Below are positions 51,089-60,940 of a DNA stretch of 64,000 nt, piece by piece. The DNA is from Opitutales bacterium. Lineage in GTDB: Bacteria; Verrucomicrobiota; Verrucomicrobiia; Opitutales; Oceanipulchritudinaceae. The translations under genes and the position numbers were made by a program. Positions within the stretch are counted from its first letter, which is position 1, and every line of letters starts with the position of its first letter. Below the pieces are notes generated by a model that saw only the letters and a program-made list of their open reading frames with translations, made no database searches and was not told where the DNA came from. The DNA lies in contig JAFGCZ010000008.1 of assembly GCA_016932335.1 (NCBI GenBank), forward strand, positions 62,001-126,000, written 5' to 3'.

Positions 51089-52057
51089 ATGATTTTTGAA
51101 GAGCAAATTGCACGCAAACCAGATCATTACCCATGGACCGAAGAGTTCATGAGAGCCATGTGGGAAGGTCACTGGACCGACAAGGAGTTCAGTTTTACAT
51201 CCGATGTGCATGATTTTAGGGTAAATCTGACTGAAGCCGAACGCCAAATAATCGTTAAATGCCTCTCTGCCATTGGCCAGGTAGAAATCGCGGTGAAAAC
51301 CTTTTGGGCAAAACTAGGAGATCATCTGCCCCACCCTTCCTTGCGAGATATGGGCTATGTAATGGCCAATATTGAAGTGATTCATAACAATGCCTATGAA
51401 CGCTTATTGGAAGTGTTGGGACTTGATGATGTTTTTGAGGAAAACCTCAAACTTCCCTGGATCCGGGGACGAGTAAGCTACTTGAAAAAGTATATCGAAA
51501 GGAACTATACGGATGACCGTAAACAGTTCATTTATGCTCTGATTCTGTTCACTCTCTTTGTGGAGAATGTAAGCCTGTTCAGCCAGTTCTACGTGATCAA
51601 CTGGTTTGGTCGCAAGAACCTGCTTAAAGATACCAACCAACAAACTAATTACACTGCGAGAGAAGAAGATATTCACGCCAAAATAGGAATTCGCCTTATC
51701 CGGGAAATCCACAAAGAACACCCTGAACTCTTTGACGATGAGCTGAAACAACGCATCACAGAAGAGGCCAGAGTCGCCTACGAGTCAGAAAAAACCATCA
51801 TTGATTGGATACTTAGCGGTTACACGGAAGATCGTTTGAGTAGCGCTATTTTGCAGACATTTATCCAGCATCGCATCAACGAATCACTGGTAAGCATCGG
51901 GTTCAGTCCCATTTTTGATGTAGATAACGAAGATTTGGAGAAGACCATTTGGTTTGATGAAGAAATATTGGGCAACTCCATGACAGACTTTTTCTATCAA
52001 CGCCCTGTTGAGTATGCTAAGTCCAACCAAAGTTTTGATGTAGGAGACCTCTTTTAA
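51089..52057 (+). CDS. nrdB: Class I ribonucleotide reductase, small (radical) subunit
   Basis: IEVIHNNAYERLLEVLGL (ExxHxxxY, radical Tyr retained), LFVENVSLFSQF, REEDIHAKIGIRLI. Confidence 0.92.
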   Translation: MIFEEQIARKPDHYPWTEEFMRAMWEGHWTDKEFSFTSDVHDFRVNLTEAERQIIVKCLSAIGQVEIAVKTFWAKLGDHLPHPSLRDMGYVMANIEVIHNNAYERLLEVLGLDDVFEENLKLPWIRGRVSYLKKYIERNYTDDRKQFIYALILFTLFVENVSLFSQFYVINWFGRKNLLKDTNQQTNYTAREEDIHAKIGIRLIREIHKEHPELFDDELKQRITEEARVAYESEKTIIDWILSGYTEDRLSSAILQTFIQHRINESLVSIGFSPIFDVDNEDLEKTIWFDEEILGNSMTDFFYQRPVEYAKSNQSFDVGDLF

Positions 52058-53739
52058 TGAAAACACTTTTATCCCCCAAACAAACAGAAAAAAGACTTCC
52101 CTGGTATTGGCTCAACGAAGATTCGAAATTGTTTCTTTCCCGCGGTTATCTCCACAACGGCCAAAATGCCCAAGAACGCGTAAGAGACATTGCCAGAAAT
52201 GCTGAAAAGATACTTAGGCTAAATGGTTTTGCAGACAAGTTCTACACCTACATGAGTCGCGGTTTTTACTCTCTAGCCACTCCTGTTTGGACAAACTTTG
52301 GAAATTCACGAGGTCTGCCTGTGAGCTGCTTCAATTCACATATTGGAGACACCATGGAAGACATCCTCTACAAGACGGCTGAGGTGGGCATGATGTCTAA
52401 AATGGGAGGCGGAACGTCAGGTTACTTTGGCGAAGGTCGCCCTAGAGGAGCAAAAATTAGCGTCGGAGGTCAATCCAGTGGCCCTGTCCACTTCATGGAA
52501 CTTTTTGATAAAGTGACCAATGTCATCAGCCAAGGCAGTGCCCGCAGAGGTTCATTTGCTGCTTACCTCCCCGTGGAACACCCTGATGTGCTTGAATTTC
52601 TCCAGATTCGTGAGGATGGAAATTCCATACAGGATATGAGCATCGGCATTACCATTACAGATAGATGGATGCAGGAAATGCGGGAAGGAGACACAGACAA
52701 ACGCTCCGTTTGGGCACGTATCCTCCGTAAACGTTATGAGTCGGGCTATCCGTATATACTCTTTAAAGACAATATCAATAACGCCGCGCCACAGGTTTAT
52801 AAAGATAAGGGACGCACCATTAACGCCTCAAATTTATGCAGCGAAATTGCCCTTTCTTCAACTAAAGACGAATCCTTTGTCTGCGTGCTTTCCTCATTGA
52901 ACCTCCTCCACTGGGATGAAATAAAGGAGACAGATGCCATCCAAACATTGATCTTCTTCCTGGACGCGGTAAACGAGGAGTTCATTCAAAAATCTTCCGA
53001 TGTTCCCTTTTTGGATGCAGCTCACCGTTTTGCGAAAAATCAAAGAGCTTTGGGAATGGGCGCTCTTGGCTGGCACTCTTACCTACAGTCGAAGATGATT
53101 CCTTTCGAATCTTTGGAGGCGAAAATGCAGAACACGATTATCTGGAAACAGATTCGATCCGAAGCAGATGCTGCCACAGCAGAACTGGCAGATCTGTATG
53201 GTGAACCTGATATGCTGAAAGGCTACGGTCGTCGCAATATAACGACGATGGCGATAGCTCCAACAACCTCCTCATCCTTCATCTTAGGGCAGGTTTCACC
53301 ATCGATTGAGCCGTTGAACAGCAATTACTTCGTTAAAAATCTGGCGAAGGGAACCTTCACCTATAGAAATCCTCAATTACAGAATCTATTGGAATTTAAA
53401 CGGCTGAATACTGCCGAAGTCTGGAAATCCATACTCGTGCATGGGGGATCTGTTCAACATTTAGAGTTTCTGACAAATGAGGAAAAGCAAGTCTTTAAAA
53501 CATTCGGAGAAATCAGCCAAAAGGAAATCGTTTTACAAGCGGCAAATCGTCAGAGGCATATAGACCAAGGGCAAAGTCTTAATATAATGATTCCACCAAC
53601 AGCCAAGCCAAAGGAAGTCAGCGATTTGCTCATATGGGGATGGGAAAACGGGATTAAGAGCTTCTATTATCAGAGGAGTGCCAATCCAGCCCAAGAGCTA
53701 AGTCGAAACATAATGGAATGCGCTTCCTGTGAAGGTTAA
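52057..53739 (+). CDS. nrdA: Class I ribonucleotide reductase, large subunit
   Basis: PVSCFNSHIGDTMEDI, INASNLCSEIALSS, NITTMAIAPTTSSS, C-terminal CASCEG. Confidence 0.93.
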   Translation: MKTLLSPKQTEKRLPWYWLNEDSKLFLSRGYLHNGQNAQERVRDIARNAEKILRLNGFADKFYTYMSRGFYSLATPVWTNFGNSRGLPVSCFNSHIGDTMEDILYKTAEVGMMSKMGGGTSGYFGEGRPRGAKISVGGQSSGPVHFMELFDKVTNVISQGSARRGSFAAYLPVEHPDVLEFLQIREDGNSIQDMSIGITITDRWMQEMREGDTDKRSVWARILRKRYESGYPYILFKDNINNAAPQVYKDKGRTINASNLCSEIALSSTKDESFVCVLSSLNLLHWDEIKETDAIQTLIFFLDAVNEEFIQKSSDVPFLDAAHRFAKNQRALGMGALGWHSYLQSKMIPFESLEAKMQNTIIWKQIRSEADAATAELADLYGEPDMLKGYGRRNITTMAIAPTTSSSFILGQVSPSIEPLNSNYFVKNLAKGTFTYRNPQLQNLLEFKRLNTAEVWKSILVHGGSVQHLEFLTNEEKQVFKTFGEISQKEIVLQAANRQRHIDQGQSLNIMIPPTAKPKEVSDLLIWGWENGIKSFYYQRSANPAQELSRNIMECASCEG

Positions 53740-53918
53740 ATGATCACTTTTCCAGAAACATAAGAGTGGTTTGAAATCAGATGAGCAGCCAAGGTGCTGA
53801 CTGAAAAGAGATTGAGCGTTTACGAGGTAAATCCATTCCTCTACTGCCTGAAATAAATAAAACTAAGTGATTGCATATCCACCTTATGTATACATATGAA
53901 TACATGCCTTAAAACTAT

Positions 53919-54479
53919 ATGTATCCCATCTATCAGAACTGTCCCATTTTCAAAAACGACAAATTAACCCTCCGCTTAACCTGTGCTGAAGATACTGAGG
54001 CATTGCTAAACTGCTACTCAGATGAAATCGCAGCGAATAAGTTCAATACCGACAACTGCAATGATACATTTCTCTACAGCACTGTGGCGCAAATGGCGGA
54101 TACGGTAGCATTGTGGCAATGGGGCTATGAAACGAAACAGTATGTTCGCATGACAATTATGTTGAATGATTCCGGTGAAAAAATTGGAACCATAGAGATG
54201 TTTAATAAGGGCACTGCCATGCACTATGGCGTCATTGGTGTTCTCCGCATTGACATAATGAATCCCTACGAGACGAAGGATGTTCTTCATTCCATTTTCG
54301 ATTTAGCTCATACACATTTTTACCGGTCCTTTGGTGTCGAGTGGATATTTACCAAACTAACGGAAACGGCCAAGTTACGAACTGAAGTTGCGAACGATCT
54401 AGGATATGTGCATGCAGATAATTACCATTTAGAGCACTACTACGGAAGACACATCGCAAGAAACTACATCAACGAATAG
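53919..54479 (+). CDS. GNAT-family N-acetyltransferase
   Basis: RLTCAEDTEALLNCYSDE...GTIEMFNKG...VLRIDIMNPYETKDVLHSIFDLA. Confidence 0.65.
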   Translation: MYPIYQNCPIFKNDKLTLRLTCAEDTEALLNCYSDEIAANKFNTDNCNDTFLYSTVAQMADTVALWQWGYETKQYVRMTIMLNDSGEKIGTIEMFNKGTAMHYGVIGVLRIDIMNPYETKDVLHSIFDLAHTHFYRSFGVEWIFTKLTETAKLRTEVANDLGYVHADNYHLEHYYGRHIARNYINE

Positions 54480-54480
54480 A

Positions 54481-54560
54481 TTATCGCAGGAAATCAACGA
54501 TTAGAAGCGCCACCTTTTGCGCCTCGTCGGCAAAAGCGACATGTCCAGAGTTAATAATCT
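54481..54560 (-). pseudogene. C-terminal remnant of alpha/beta hydrolase
   Basis: Minus-strand EIINSGHVAFADEAQKVALLIVDFLR*, no intact upstream ORF. Confidence 0.5.
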
Positions 54561-54777
54561 CTGTCAAAGTACGGTTCAGGATTCAACTGTCGCTAGGCTT
54601 GGTAATATGACCCAACTCTTCCACAAACAATCTCGCCCTCCCCCGATTTTGTATAGAAATCACTTTTATAAGCAAAAAAGCGAGTGAGTGATTACTCTCA
54701 ACGGTGTAAAAAAATATATTGGACAAAAACATCCCCTTGATGGAGCTTCAATAAACGCCGGAGAATACGTAGAGATT

Positions 54778-55242
54778 ATGGATAAACAAAGCCAGCTGTT
54801 TTTAGATCAGTACTTAAGCACATTACCCAGCGAAGAAGCCCAAAGGTATACCACTTTTAGTTCGAGCTATTTTTGCGCAGATGAGCACAACGCAAACGTA
54901 TGTGCCGATTTGGTTCTGCGTGGAGAAAAGCGGGCAACCTGCAGCAATGCATATGTATATAACCAAAATTTGGAACCGATGCCACAGGTTGGTGAACTTT
55001 TAGTGGTTACCAAGTGGGATGGAGAGCCCGTATGCATCGTTGAAATTACGTCTGTATGCAAATGCAAATTCGGAGAGGTTACAGCTGAGTTTGCGGCAGA
55101 GGAAGGAGAAGGCGATAAAACCCTAGAATCTTGGCGTAAATCTCATTGGGACTTTTTTTCCAACGAATGTCGAGAGTTTGGGATAGAGCCGGATGTGGAT
55201 ATGATCCTGGTGCTGGAACGTTTTAAAGTCGTTTATCAGTAA
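54778..55242 (+). CDS. ASCH-domain protein
   Basis: CADLVLRGEKRATCSNAYVYNQNLEPMPQVGELLVVTKWDGEPVCIVEITSV...ESWRKSHWDFFSNECREFG. Confidence 0.85.
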   Translation: MDKQSQLFLDQYLSTLPSEEAQRYTTFSSSYFCADEHNANVCADLVLRGEKRATCSNAYVYNQNLEPMPQVGELLVVTKWDGEPVCIVEITSVCKCKFGEVTAEFAAEEGEGDKTLESWRKSHWDFFSNECREFGIEPDVDMILVLERFKVVYQ

Positions 55243-55320
55243 GAGGTACCGTTTTCATCGCCGTTGGTACTGTTATCATTTACAGGCATTCTTCCGCCAA
55301 TTGAAATGATTTTTACCAGC

Positions 55321-55548
55321 TTACGACACGGTATTGCCCTTAAGAAGCGCTCTGTAATTGAGAATCACTGTTACAAAGAAAAGGCTGATGAACAAAACCG
55401 GAAAGAGGAGCAGAAACCATATCAGCAATGCCTGCTTTTCTTCGGAAAATGAAGGTAAGACAACCAAGCCAATAACCTCTGTAAACAGAGCAAATACAGT
55501 GACTAAGACTAAAGAGAATTTCACAAAACGGCTCGAATCCTGAATCAT
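55321..55548 (-). CDS. Small two-TM hypothetical protein
   Basis: MIQDSSRFVKFSLVLVTVFALFTEVIGLVVLPSFSEEKQALLIWFLLLFPVLFISLFFVTVILNYRA. Confidence 0.5.
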   Translation of the reverse strand: MIQDSSRFVKFSLVLVTVFALFTEVIGLVVLPSFSEEKQALLIWFLLLFPVLFISLFFVTVILNYRALLKGNTVS

Positions 55549-55570
55549 TTCCTCAACCTTTCAGAACGAA

Positions 55571-55720
55571 TTATCGCATATACCCAAAAACCGTCAACAA
55601 GTTCCCACTGGGATCCATGAGATTGCAACGGATCGGCAAAAAAGTGTATCCCCTCTCCCAACACAAACGGCGCATTCTTTGTTTCAGTTTATGATCACCG
55701 GTTGGCCGTCGCCTAATTTC
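55571..55720 (-). pseudogene. C-terminal remnant of VOC/glyoxalase-like gene
   Basis: Minus-strand ...RCNLMDPSGNLLTVFGYMR* without an intact N-terminus. Confidence 0.45.
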
Positions 55721-55746
55721 CCCAAAGGCCCGGCTGCGTGAAAACG

Positions 55747-57015
55747 CTACTTAAAAGATAACTGCATTTTCGAGAAATTAAGAATCATCTCATCAAACTG
55801 CTGAATCAAATCCTGCCCGATATTCCCATATACGGACTCATCACCAATTGCCTCTTTAAGCAGCTGAACATTCTTAACAGCAATTTTCTTCCCGCAGACA
55901 TCGAATTCGTAATCAATAAGAAAACCATCGAATGTTTCTTCACCCCCTGCGCCACCTAACGTCAATTCCTGTAGCTTATATCGTTTATCCATATCCTGTT
56001 TATTTTCCAAATAGTAATGATGATAGAGAGTGGTCGCATCAGCGCCTGTATCAAAGGTAAAATGCTTTTGATTAAAATAAACCAGAGGCGTCAAATGATC
56101 CAGAGCCATATTTGACGGGTTATGGAACTCCGTTTCTTTCTTAGGGACAATGAAATTACCATCTCGAGTAATATGTATTTCTTTAAATGCTTCAATGATT
56201 GGAAACCCCAGAATACCATATATTTGGTAATCTGCCTGAGCAAAGAACAATTCCTTATCGGGAAAAACAATAAAGATTGAGTTATAGACATCAATGTCTC
56301 CTATCGTAAGCTTAGGACAAACAGCCAAATCAGCTAAGACCTTATTCCCATTGATGCTTCCGACCTCAATTCCAGCTGGGATAATCCTCATATTGAGGCG
56401 TTTAGCTACAGATTCGATTGTTGTCGAAATATTAGCACCTGTATCAAAAATGAAGTTTTCTGAATCATCCCCGATGTGTACCTTGAGATTTTTTAATCCA
56501 GCAATATCCGTTGTCATTTTAATGATTGTTTCACCATGAATATCAACGGTTTGAGGCGGGATATTTTCTAATGCACTATAGATTTTTAAACTATTCAAAT
56601 GATCACTTAATTGATCTGCATCCAAACAGGTCTTATAGTCATTAACAATTATATCAGTGATTTCTCTGGCTCGTTTATAATTGTATACCTTAAGCGCATT
56701 ATCCGCTTCTATCTGATAGACTTTAAACAGTAATTCTCGGGAAATTCCTGAATCAGCATTATCAAGAAACCTCATTGCTTCTTCGTCTGATTGCTCAGAC
56801 TTATTAAATGCATTATCCAATATTATCATAAAGTAAGCTATATGCGTCTCTGTAAGAGAATCCTTACTTGAATTGAAAATTTGTTTAGCCTCAAAGTAGT
56901 TATGTTGATCAATTAAAGAATTGATCGCATTAAATGAATCCAAGTCACTTGCGGCATACGTATTAAGGCAAGCTAGGAATACCGCAACAAAAGCAATTAT
57001 TTTAAGTTTAACCAT
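55747..57015 (-). CDS. Exported protein with two retropepsin-like aspartic protease domains
   Basis: Signal MVKLKIIAFVAVFLACLNTYA; two active-site-like motifs FIFDTGANIS and FTFDTGADAT. Confidence 0.75.
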   Translation of the reverse strand: MVKLKIIAFVAVFLACLNTYAASDLDSFNAINSLIDQHNYFEAKQIFNSSKDSLTETHIAYFMIILDNAFNKSEQSDEEAMRFLDNADSGISRELLFKVYQIEADNALKVYNYKRAREITDIIVNDYKTCLDADQLSDHLNSLKIYSALENIPPQTVDIHGETIIKMTTDIAGLKNLKVHIGDDSENFIFDTGANISTTIESVAKRLNMRIIPAGIEVGSINGNKVLADLAVCPKLTIGDIDVYNSIFIVFPDKELFFAQADYQIYGILGFPIIEAFKEIHITRDGNFIVPKKETEFHNPSNMALDHLTPLVYFNQKHFTFDTGADATTLYHHYYLENKQDMDKRYKLQELTLGGAGGEETFDGFLIDYEFDVCGKKIAVKNVQLLKEAIGDESVYGNIGQDLIQQFDEMILNFSKMQLSFK

Positions 57016-57408
57016 TTTCTTTAGTAAGGTGCACCGTACTGAATTGTATACTTCTACAAGTAGAGAAGGGATTGCTATCCTGCAAATCAATTCCATATCA
57101 AAGGGATAACGGTTATATAATTTTATCTCTCAATGAGTAGAAACACGTATTCCATCGCCACCGAGAGAGGTCTCTTTTCAATTCAGTTAAAATAAAGACA
57201 GAACAATTTGAAGAAGAGACCCTTATGAATCTCAAAAGCGATAAATTTACGACTTTCCTTTGCCTGAAGAGAGCTGTACCCTCTTCCCGACAATCTACCT
57301 TCTGCTCTCTCTGATATGTGAGAGTTTTGGATCAGACGGCCAGATTATGGAAAAAAACATGGCAACAGGCGCCTGACGCTGCCATGCTATTCCCGGGAAA
57401 GAACTCAT

Positions 57409-58290
57409 ATGAAAAGAATTCTTTTAGCTGGAGCAACCGGGTATCTCGGGAGTCACATCCTCACAGAGCTGTTGGACAGAGGAGTTGAAGTGATTGCTGT
57501 CGCAAGGACAAAAACAAAGATAACGATTTCACATCCTTTGCTGACTATCGTAGAAGCGCAATTGACCAATCCTGAAAGCATTGAAGGGATAGCCGCCAAT
57601 GCGGATGCGGTGATCTCATGTGTGGGAATCACGCGCCAGAAAGATAACCTCACCTATATGGATGTAGATTACCAGGCGAATCAGAATTTACTGGATGAGG
57701 CCCTGGCATCTGGAGTTGAGAAGTTCATCTATGTTTCCGTACTAAACGGTCAGAAACTCAGAAAACTGAAAATTTGTGAAGCAAAAGAAAAGTTCGCAGA
57801 TTCACTGAAAGCCTCAGGCCTAGACTATACCGTTGTTCGCCCCAATGGGTTCTTCTCAGATATGGGCGATTTCCTTAAAATGGCAAAAGGCGGAAAGGTT
57901 TACCTATTCGGTGACGGGAACCTTAAGCTCAATCCAATACACGGATCAGATCTGGCAAAAGCCTGTGTCGATTGCCTGGAAAAGTCGGAAAATGAAGTCA
58001 ACATCGGCGGTCCAGAGCTGTTAACTCAAAACGAAATAGCAGATGTTGCCTTTCAGGCATACGGAAAGAAGGGGAAGATTATCCATCTTCCCAATGTTAT
58101 CCGCAAAGCAACCATATTGCTGCTGCGGCTCTTTACATCGCAGAAGACGTACGGCCCATTCGAGTTTTTCCTAACCACGATGGCGATGGATATGAGTGCT
58201 CCATGCTATGGAATTCACAAGCTGCTGGACCATTACAAAGAGATTGTTCGATCAGAAGGTGCGTCACAGAGATCGTTTGGGCGATCTTGA
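57409..58290 (+). CDS. NAD(P)-binding SDR/NmrA-like protein, 3' end possibly altered
   Basis: MKRILLAGATGYLGSHILTELLDRG; followed directly by an unrelated porin fragment. Confidence 0.82.
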   Translation: MKRILLAGATGYLGSHILTELLDRGVEVIAVARTKTKITISHPLLTIVEAQLTNPESIEGIAANADAVISCVGITRQKDNLTYMDVDYQANQNLLDEALASGVEKFIYVSVLNGQKLRKLKICEAKEKFADSLKASGLDYTVVRPNGFFSDMGDFLKMAKGGKVYLFGDGNLKLNPIHGSDLAKACVDCLEKSENEVNIGGPELLTQNEIADVAFQAYGKKGKIIHLPNVIRKATILLLRLFTSQKTYGPFEFFLTTMAMDMSAPCYGIHKLLDHYKEIVRSEGASQRSFGRS

Positions 58291-58724
58291 ACAGAGGTGA
58301 AGGCAACTGGGGTTTAAAGGCACAGCTTTCCTACTATAATTACGATGCCGACTACAGCGGTTTGGACGCCAGCAACAACGATCTCATTGCGATGGGTGCC
58401 TTTGACTGGGCTGCAGCGGTTGCCAGCGAAGGCGTGATTCCCTCTCTAGCCATCAACTACCTTTGGGTGCCTGAAAACATCACATGGATTGATTCGATAA
58501 ACTTCTACAACGATTTCAGCATCATCATGAAGCATGCCGATAGCTTTAGCGACAGCGCTATGAATGTTATCGGAATGGCAATCGCACGTGGTGGCTGGTA
58601 CATATATGTAGACTACGCCTTCTCCAACGGAAACTACTTTGTAGGCAGTGGCGGCGATTTTGGAGCCAACGAAAGCGATGAGTGGCAGAAACGGTTCAAT
58701 ATTAATTTCGGATACTATTTCTAA
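58287..58724 (+). pseudogene. C-terminal fragment of outer-membrane beta-barrel protein
   Basis: NRGEGNWGLKAQLSYYNYDADYSGLD...DEWQKRFNINFGYYF*: barrel strands with terminal aromatic, no start or signal peptide. Confidence 0.55.
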
Positions 58725-58882
58725 GCTGAAATTGACGGGTCGTAATGTATAAGCCTGCCCCTTTACTTTCCGGGAACAGGCGGGAGGCATTTCTGGGCAC
58801 AGGAGTGTCTTATCCATCGGCCGCACACCATGCCTCAAACAGGAAGCATGATTCATGGCTTTTTTGAAATTCGTTGTTGACG

Positions 58883-58910
58883 AAGCTATATACCGATCGG
58901 TATATAGCTT
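58883..58910. promoter_or_regulatory. TetR-type operator (perfect palindrome)
   Basis: AAGCTATATACCGA|TCGGTATATAGCTT, 28-bp perfect dyad just upstream of tetR ATG (58921). Confidence 0.8.
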
Positions 58911-58920
58911 ATATTCCACA

Positions 58921-59487
58921 ATGAACACCCGTGAAAAAATCCTTCAAGTTGCTTTAGAACTCTTCTACAGGGAGGGTTATGAAAGTAGCGGTGTTCAAAA
59001 GATTGTGGAACTGTCGGGAGTGCAGAAACCAACGCTATACCATTACTTTGGAAGCAAGCGAGGTTTGCTGGAGACTCTGATTAATGATGGGTTTGATGAG
59101 TTTTGGCCTCAGTTAGTTACTGCGGCACAGTATGAAAGTGATATCACAGCGAACCTTGAACGCATCTTCTGCCTGTATTTCTCTTTCGCCAAAAAACATC
59201 CCATTTTCTATCAGTGGTATCTCAGCATTATCCAATCACCGCTCGAAAGTGACTCCGGTAAACTCATAGCTCCTGTGTTGGAGAGGCAATGTGTCAGTTT
59301 TGCTAAACTCTTTGAACTGGCGGCAGAGGATCATGGGAATATGAAAGGTAGAAATTTACGCTACGCTTTCACCTATCTTGGAATGATCAACACCTGCATC
59401 ACAACAGCTTTTTATAATCAGCTGGAGTTGTCAGATGAGAATGCCCACATAGCATGTAAACAATTCATGCACGGAATTTTTTCCTAA
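58921..59487 (+). CDS. TetR/AcrR-family regulator
   Basis: MNTREKILQVALELFYREGYESSGVQKIVELSGVQKPTLYHYFGSKRGLLETLI. Confidence 0.93.
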   Translation: MNTREKILQVALELFYREGYESSGVQKIVELSGVQKPTLYHYFGSKRGLLETLINDGFDEFWPQLVTAAQYESDITANLERIFCLYFSFAKKHPIFYQWYLSIIQSPLESDSGKLIAPVLERQCVSFAKLFELAAEDHGNMKGRNLRYAFTYLGMINTCITTAFYNQLELSDENAHIACKQFMHGIFS

Positions 59488-59504
59488 TTTTTTTAATATC
59501 TTAA

Positions 59505-59524
59505 TATACCGAACGGTAGGTATA
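59505..59524. promoter_or_regulatory. Second, imperfect TetR operator
   Basis: TATACCGAACGGTAGGTATA just before GH13 ATG (59527); shares ATACCGA-CGGTA with the 58883 palindrome. Confidence 0.6.
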
Positions 59525-59526
59525 AC

Positions 59527-60933
59527 ATGAATAGACCAACTCACCTTTACCACATATTTCCACTCGGAGCTCTGAGAAGAGAGGCCACGGGGCAAGTTGA
59601 TAAAAGGCCCACACATTGCCACAATCTACGAACGCTGGAGCAATGGATTCCTCACTTACAAGATCTCCGCATAGACACCCTTCTGCTTGGGCCAGTCTTT
59701 CAATCAGAAACACATGGTTACGACTGCACAGATCAACGGCAGGTGGACAACCGGCTTGGTTCCTGGGATGATCTGGCGGCACTCATCCGGAAGCTACATG
59801 CCGAAGGAATCAAGGTGGTGCTTGATGCGGTATGGAGCCATACCTCCCGGCAACATTTTGCTTATCAGGACATTCTGAAGAATGGGACGGATTCGGCTTA
59901 CGCTGATTGGTATGAAAACCTCCGCTGGGGAATCACGAACCGTCTGGGTGACCCTTTCACGGTAGATTGCTGGGATGGGCACGAGGAGTTACCCAAGCTC
60001 AATTTGAACCATCCGGAGGTTCAGACAGAAATACTCTCGATTGCATCGTTGTGGATACATGAGTTGGGAATTGATGGCGTTCGTATCGACGCAGCGGATA
60101 CCATGGATCGTCAATTTTTGGCGCGCTTATCCGACCACTGTCATGCCCTTAAACGAGACTTCTGGATGCTGGGAGAGGTTGTCTTTGGTGATTACCGTTT
60201 ATGGCTTGAAGAGGGAAAACTGGACTCGATTACAAATTATGAAGGGTACAAGTCTCTCTGGTCCTCATTTAATGACGGTAATCTATTTGAGATAGCCTAT
60301 TCGCTAAATCGTCTTTCAAACCCGGATAACGGAATATACAAAGACTACAAGTTGCTTTTGTTTAATGAAAATCACGATGTTTCCAGAATTGCCAGTGTGC
60401 TTCATAACAGGAAGCATCTCTATCCGCTGCATTTAATGCACTACACCATTCCGGGGATTCCTTCCCTTTATTACGGAGAAGAATGGGGATACTCAGCGCA
60501 AAAAGAAAACAAAGGCGACTGGAACCTGAGACCACAGACTCTAAACGTACCGCCGGAACATATACCGGAACCCCACCTACTGCCGGCGTTGAAACGCTTC
60601 GTCGATTTGTATTTCAACCATATTGCACTGCGAGAAGGCGCTTACAGACAAGTATATGTTTCTCCGAACCAACTGGCCTACTTAAGAATCCACGAGAAAG
60701 AAACACTTTTGGTGGTGATCAACGCAGAAGAAACGGAAGTAAACCTTACATTGCGACTCAATGCAGCAAAGTTAACCGATATATTAAATACATCTGAAGC
60801 CAGGCTCTATCCCAATGATGGGATATGGGAAGTGAAGGTGCCTAACTGCTGGGGCTCTATCTACACAGTGGATTTTGCTCAAGAAAAACAACCACAACTA
60901 TTTGAGATTTCTTCAACTTGCTCAATAAACTAA
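59527..60933 (+). CDS. GH13 alpha-amylase family glycosidase
   Basis: VVLDAVWSHTS, GVRIDAADTMD, MLGEVVFGDY, LFNENHDVSRI, GIPSLYYGEEWG. Confidence 0.92.
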   Translation: MNRPTHLYHIFPLGALRREATGQVDKRPTHCHNLRTLEQWIPHLQDLRIDTLLLGPVFQSETHGYDCTDQRQVDNRLGSWDDLAALIRKLHAEGIKVVLDAVWSHTSRQHFAYQDILKNGTDSAYADWYENLRWGITNRLGDPFTVDCWDGHEELPKLNLNHPEVQTEILSIASLWIHELGIDGVRIDAADTMDRQFLARLSDHCHALKRDFWMLGEVVFGDYRLWLEEGKLDSITNYEGYKSLWSSFNDGNLFEIAYSLNRLSNPDNGIYKDYKLLLFNENHDVSRIASVLHNRKHLYPLHLMHYTIPGIPSLYYGEEWGYSAQKENKGDWNLRPQTLNVPPEHIPEPHLLPALKRFVDLYFNHIALREGAYRQVYVSPNQLAYLRIHEKETLLVVINAEETEVNLTLRLNAAKLTDILNTSEARLYPNDGIWEVKVPNCWGSIYTVDFAQEKQPQLFEISSTCSIN

Positions 60934-60940
60934 CCTGACA

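Noticed and set aside
58446-58928. 160-aa minus-strand ORF
   Set aside because: Overlaps the porin fragment and TetR operator; composition looks non-coding.
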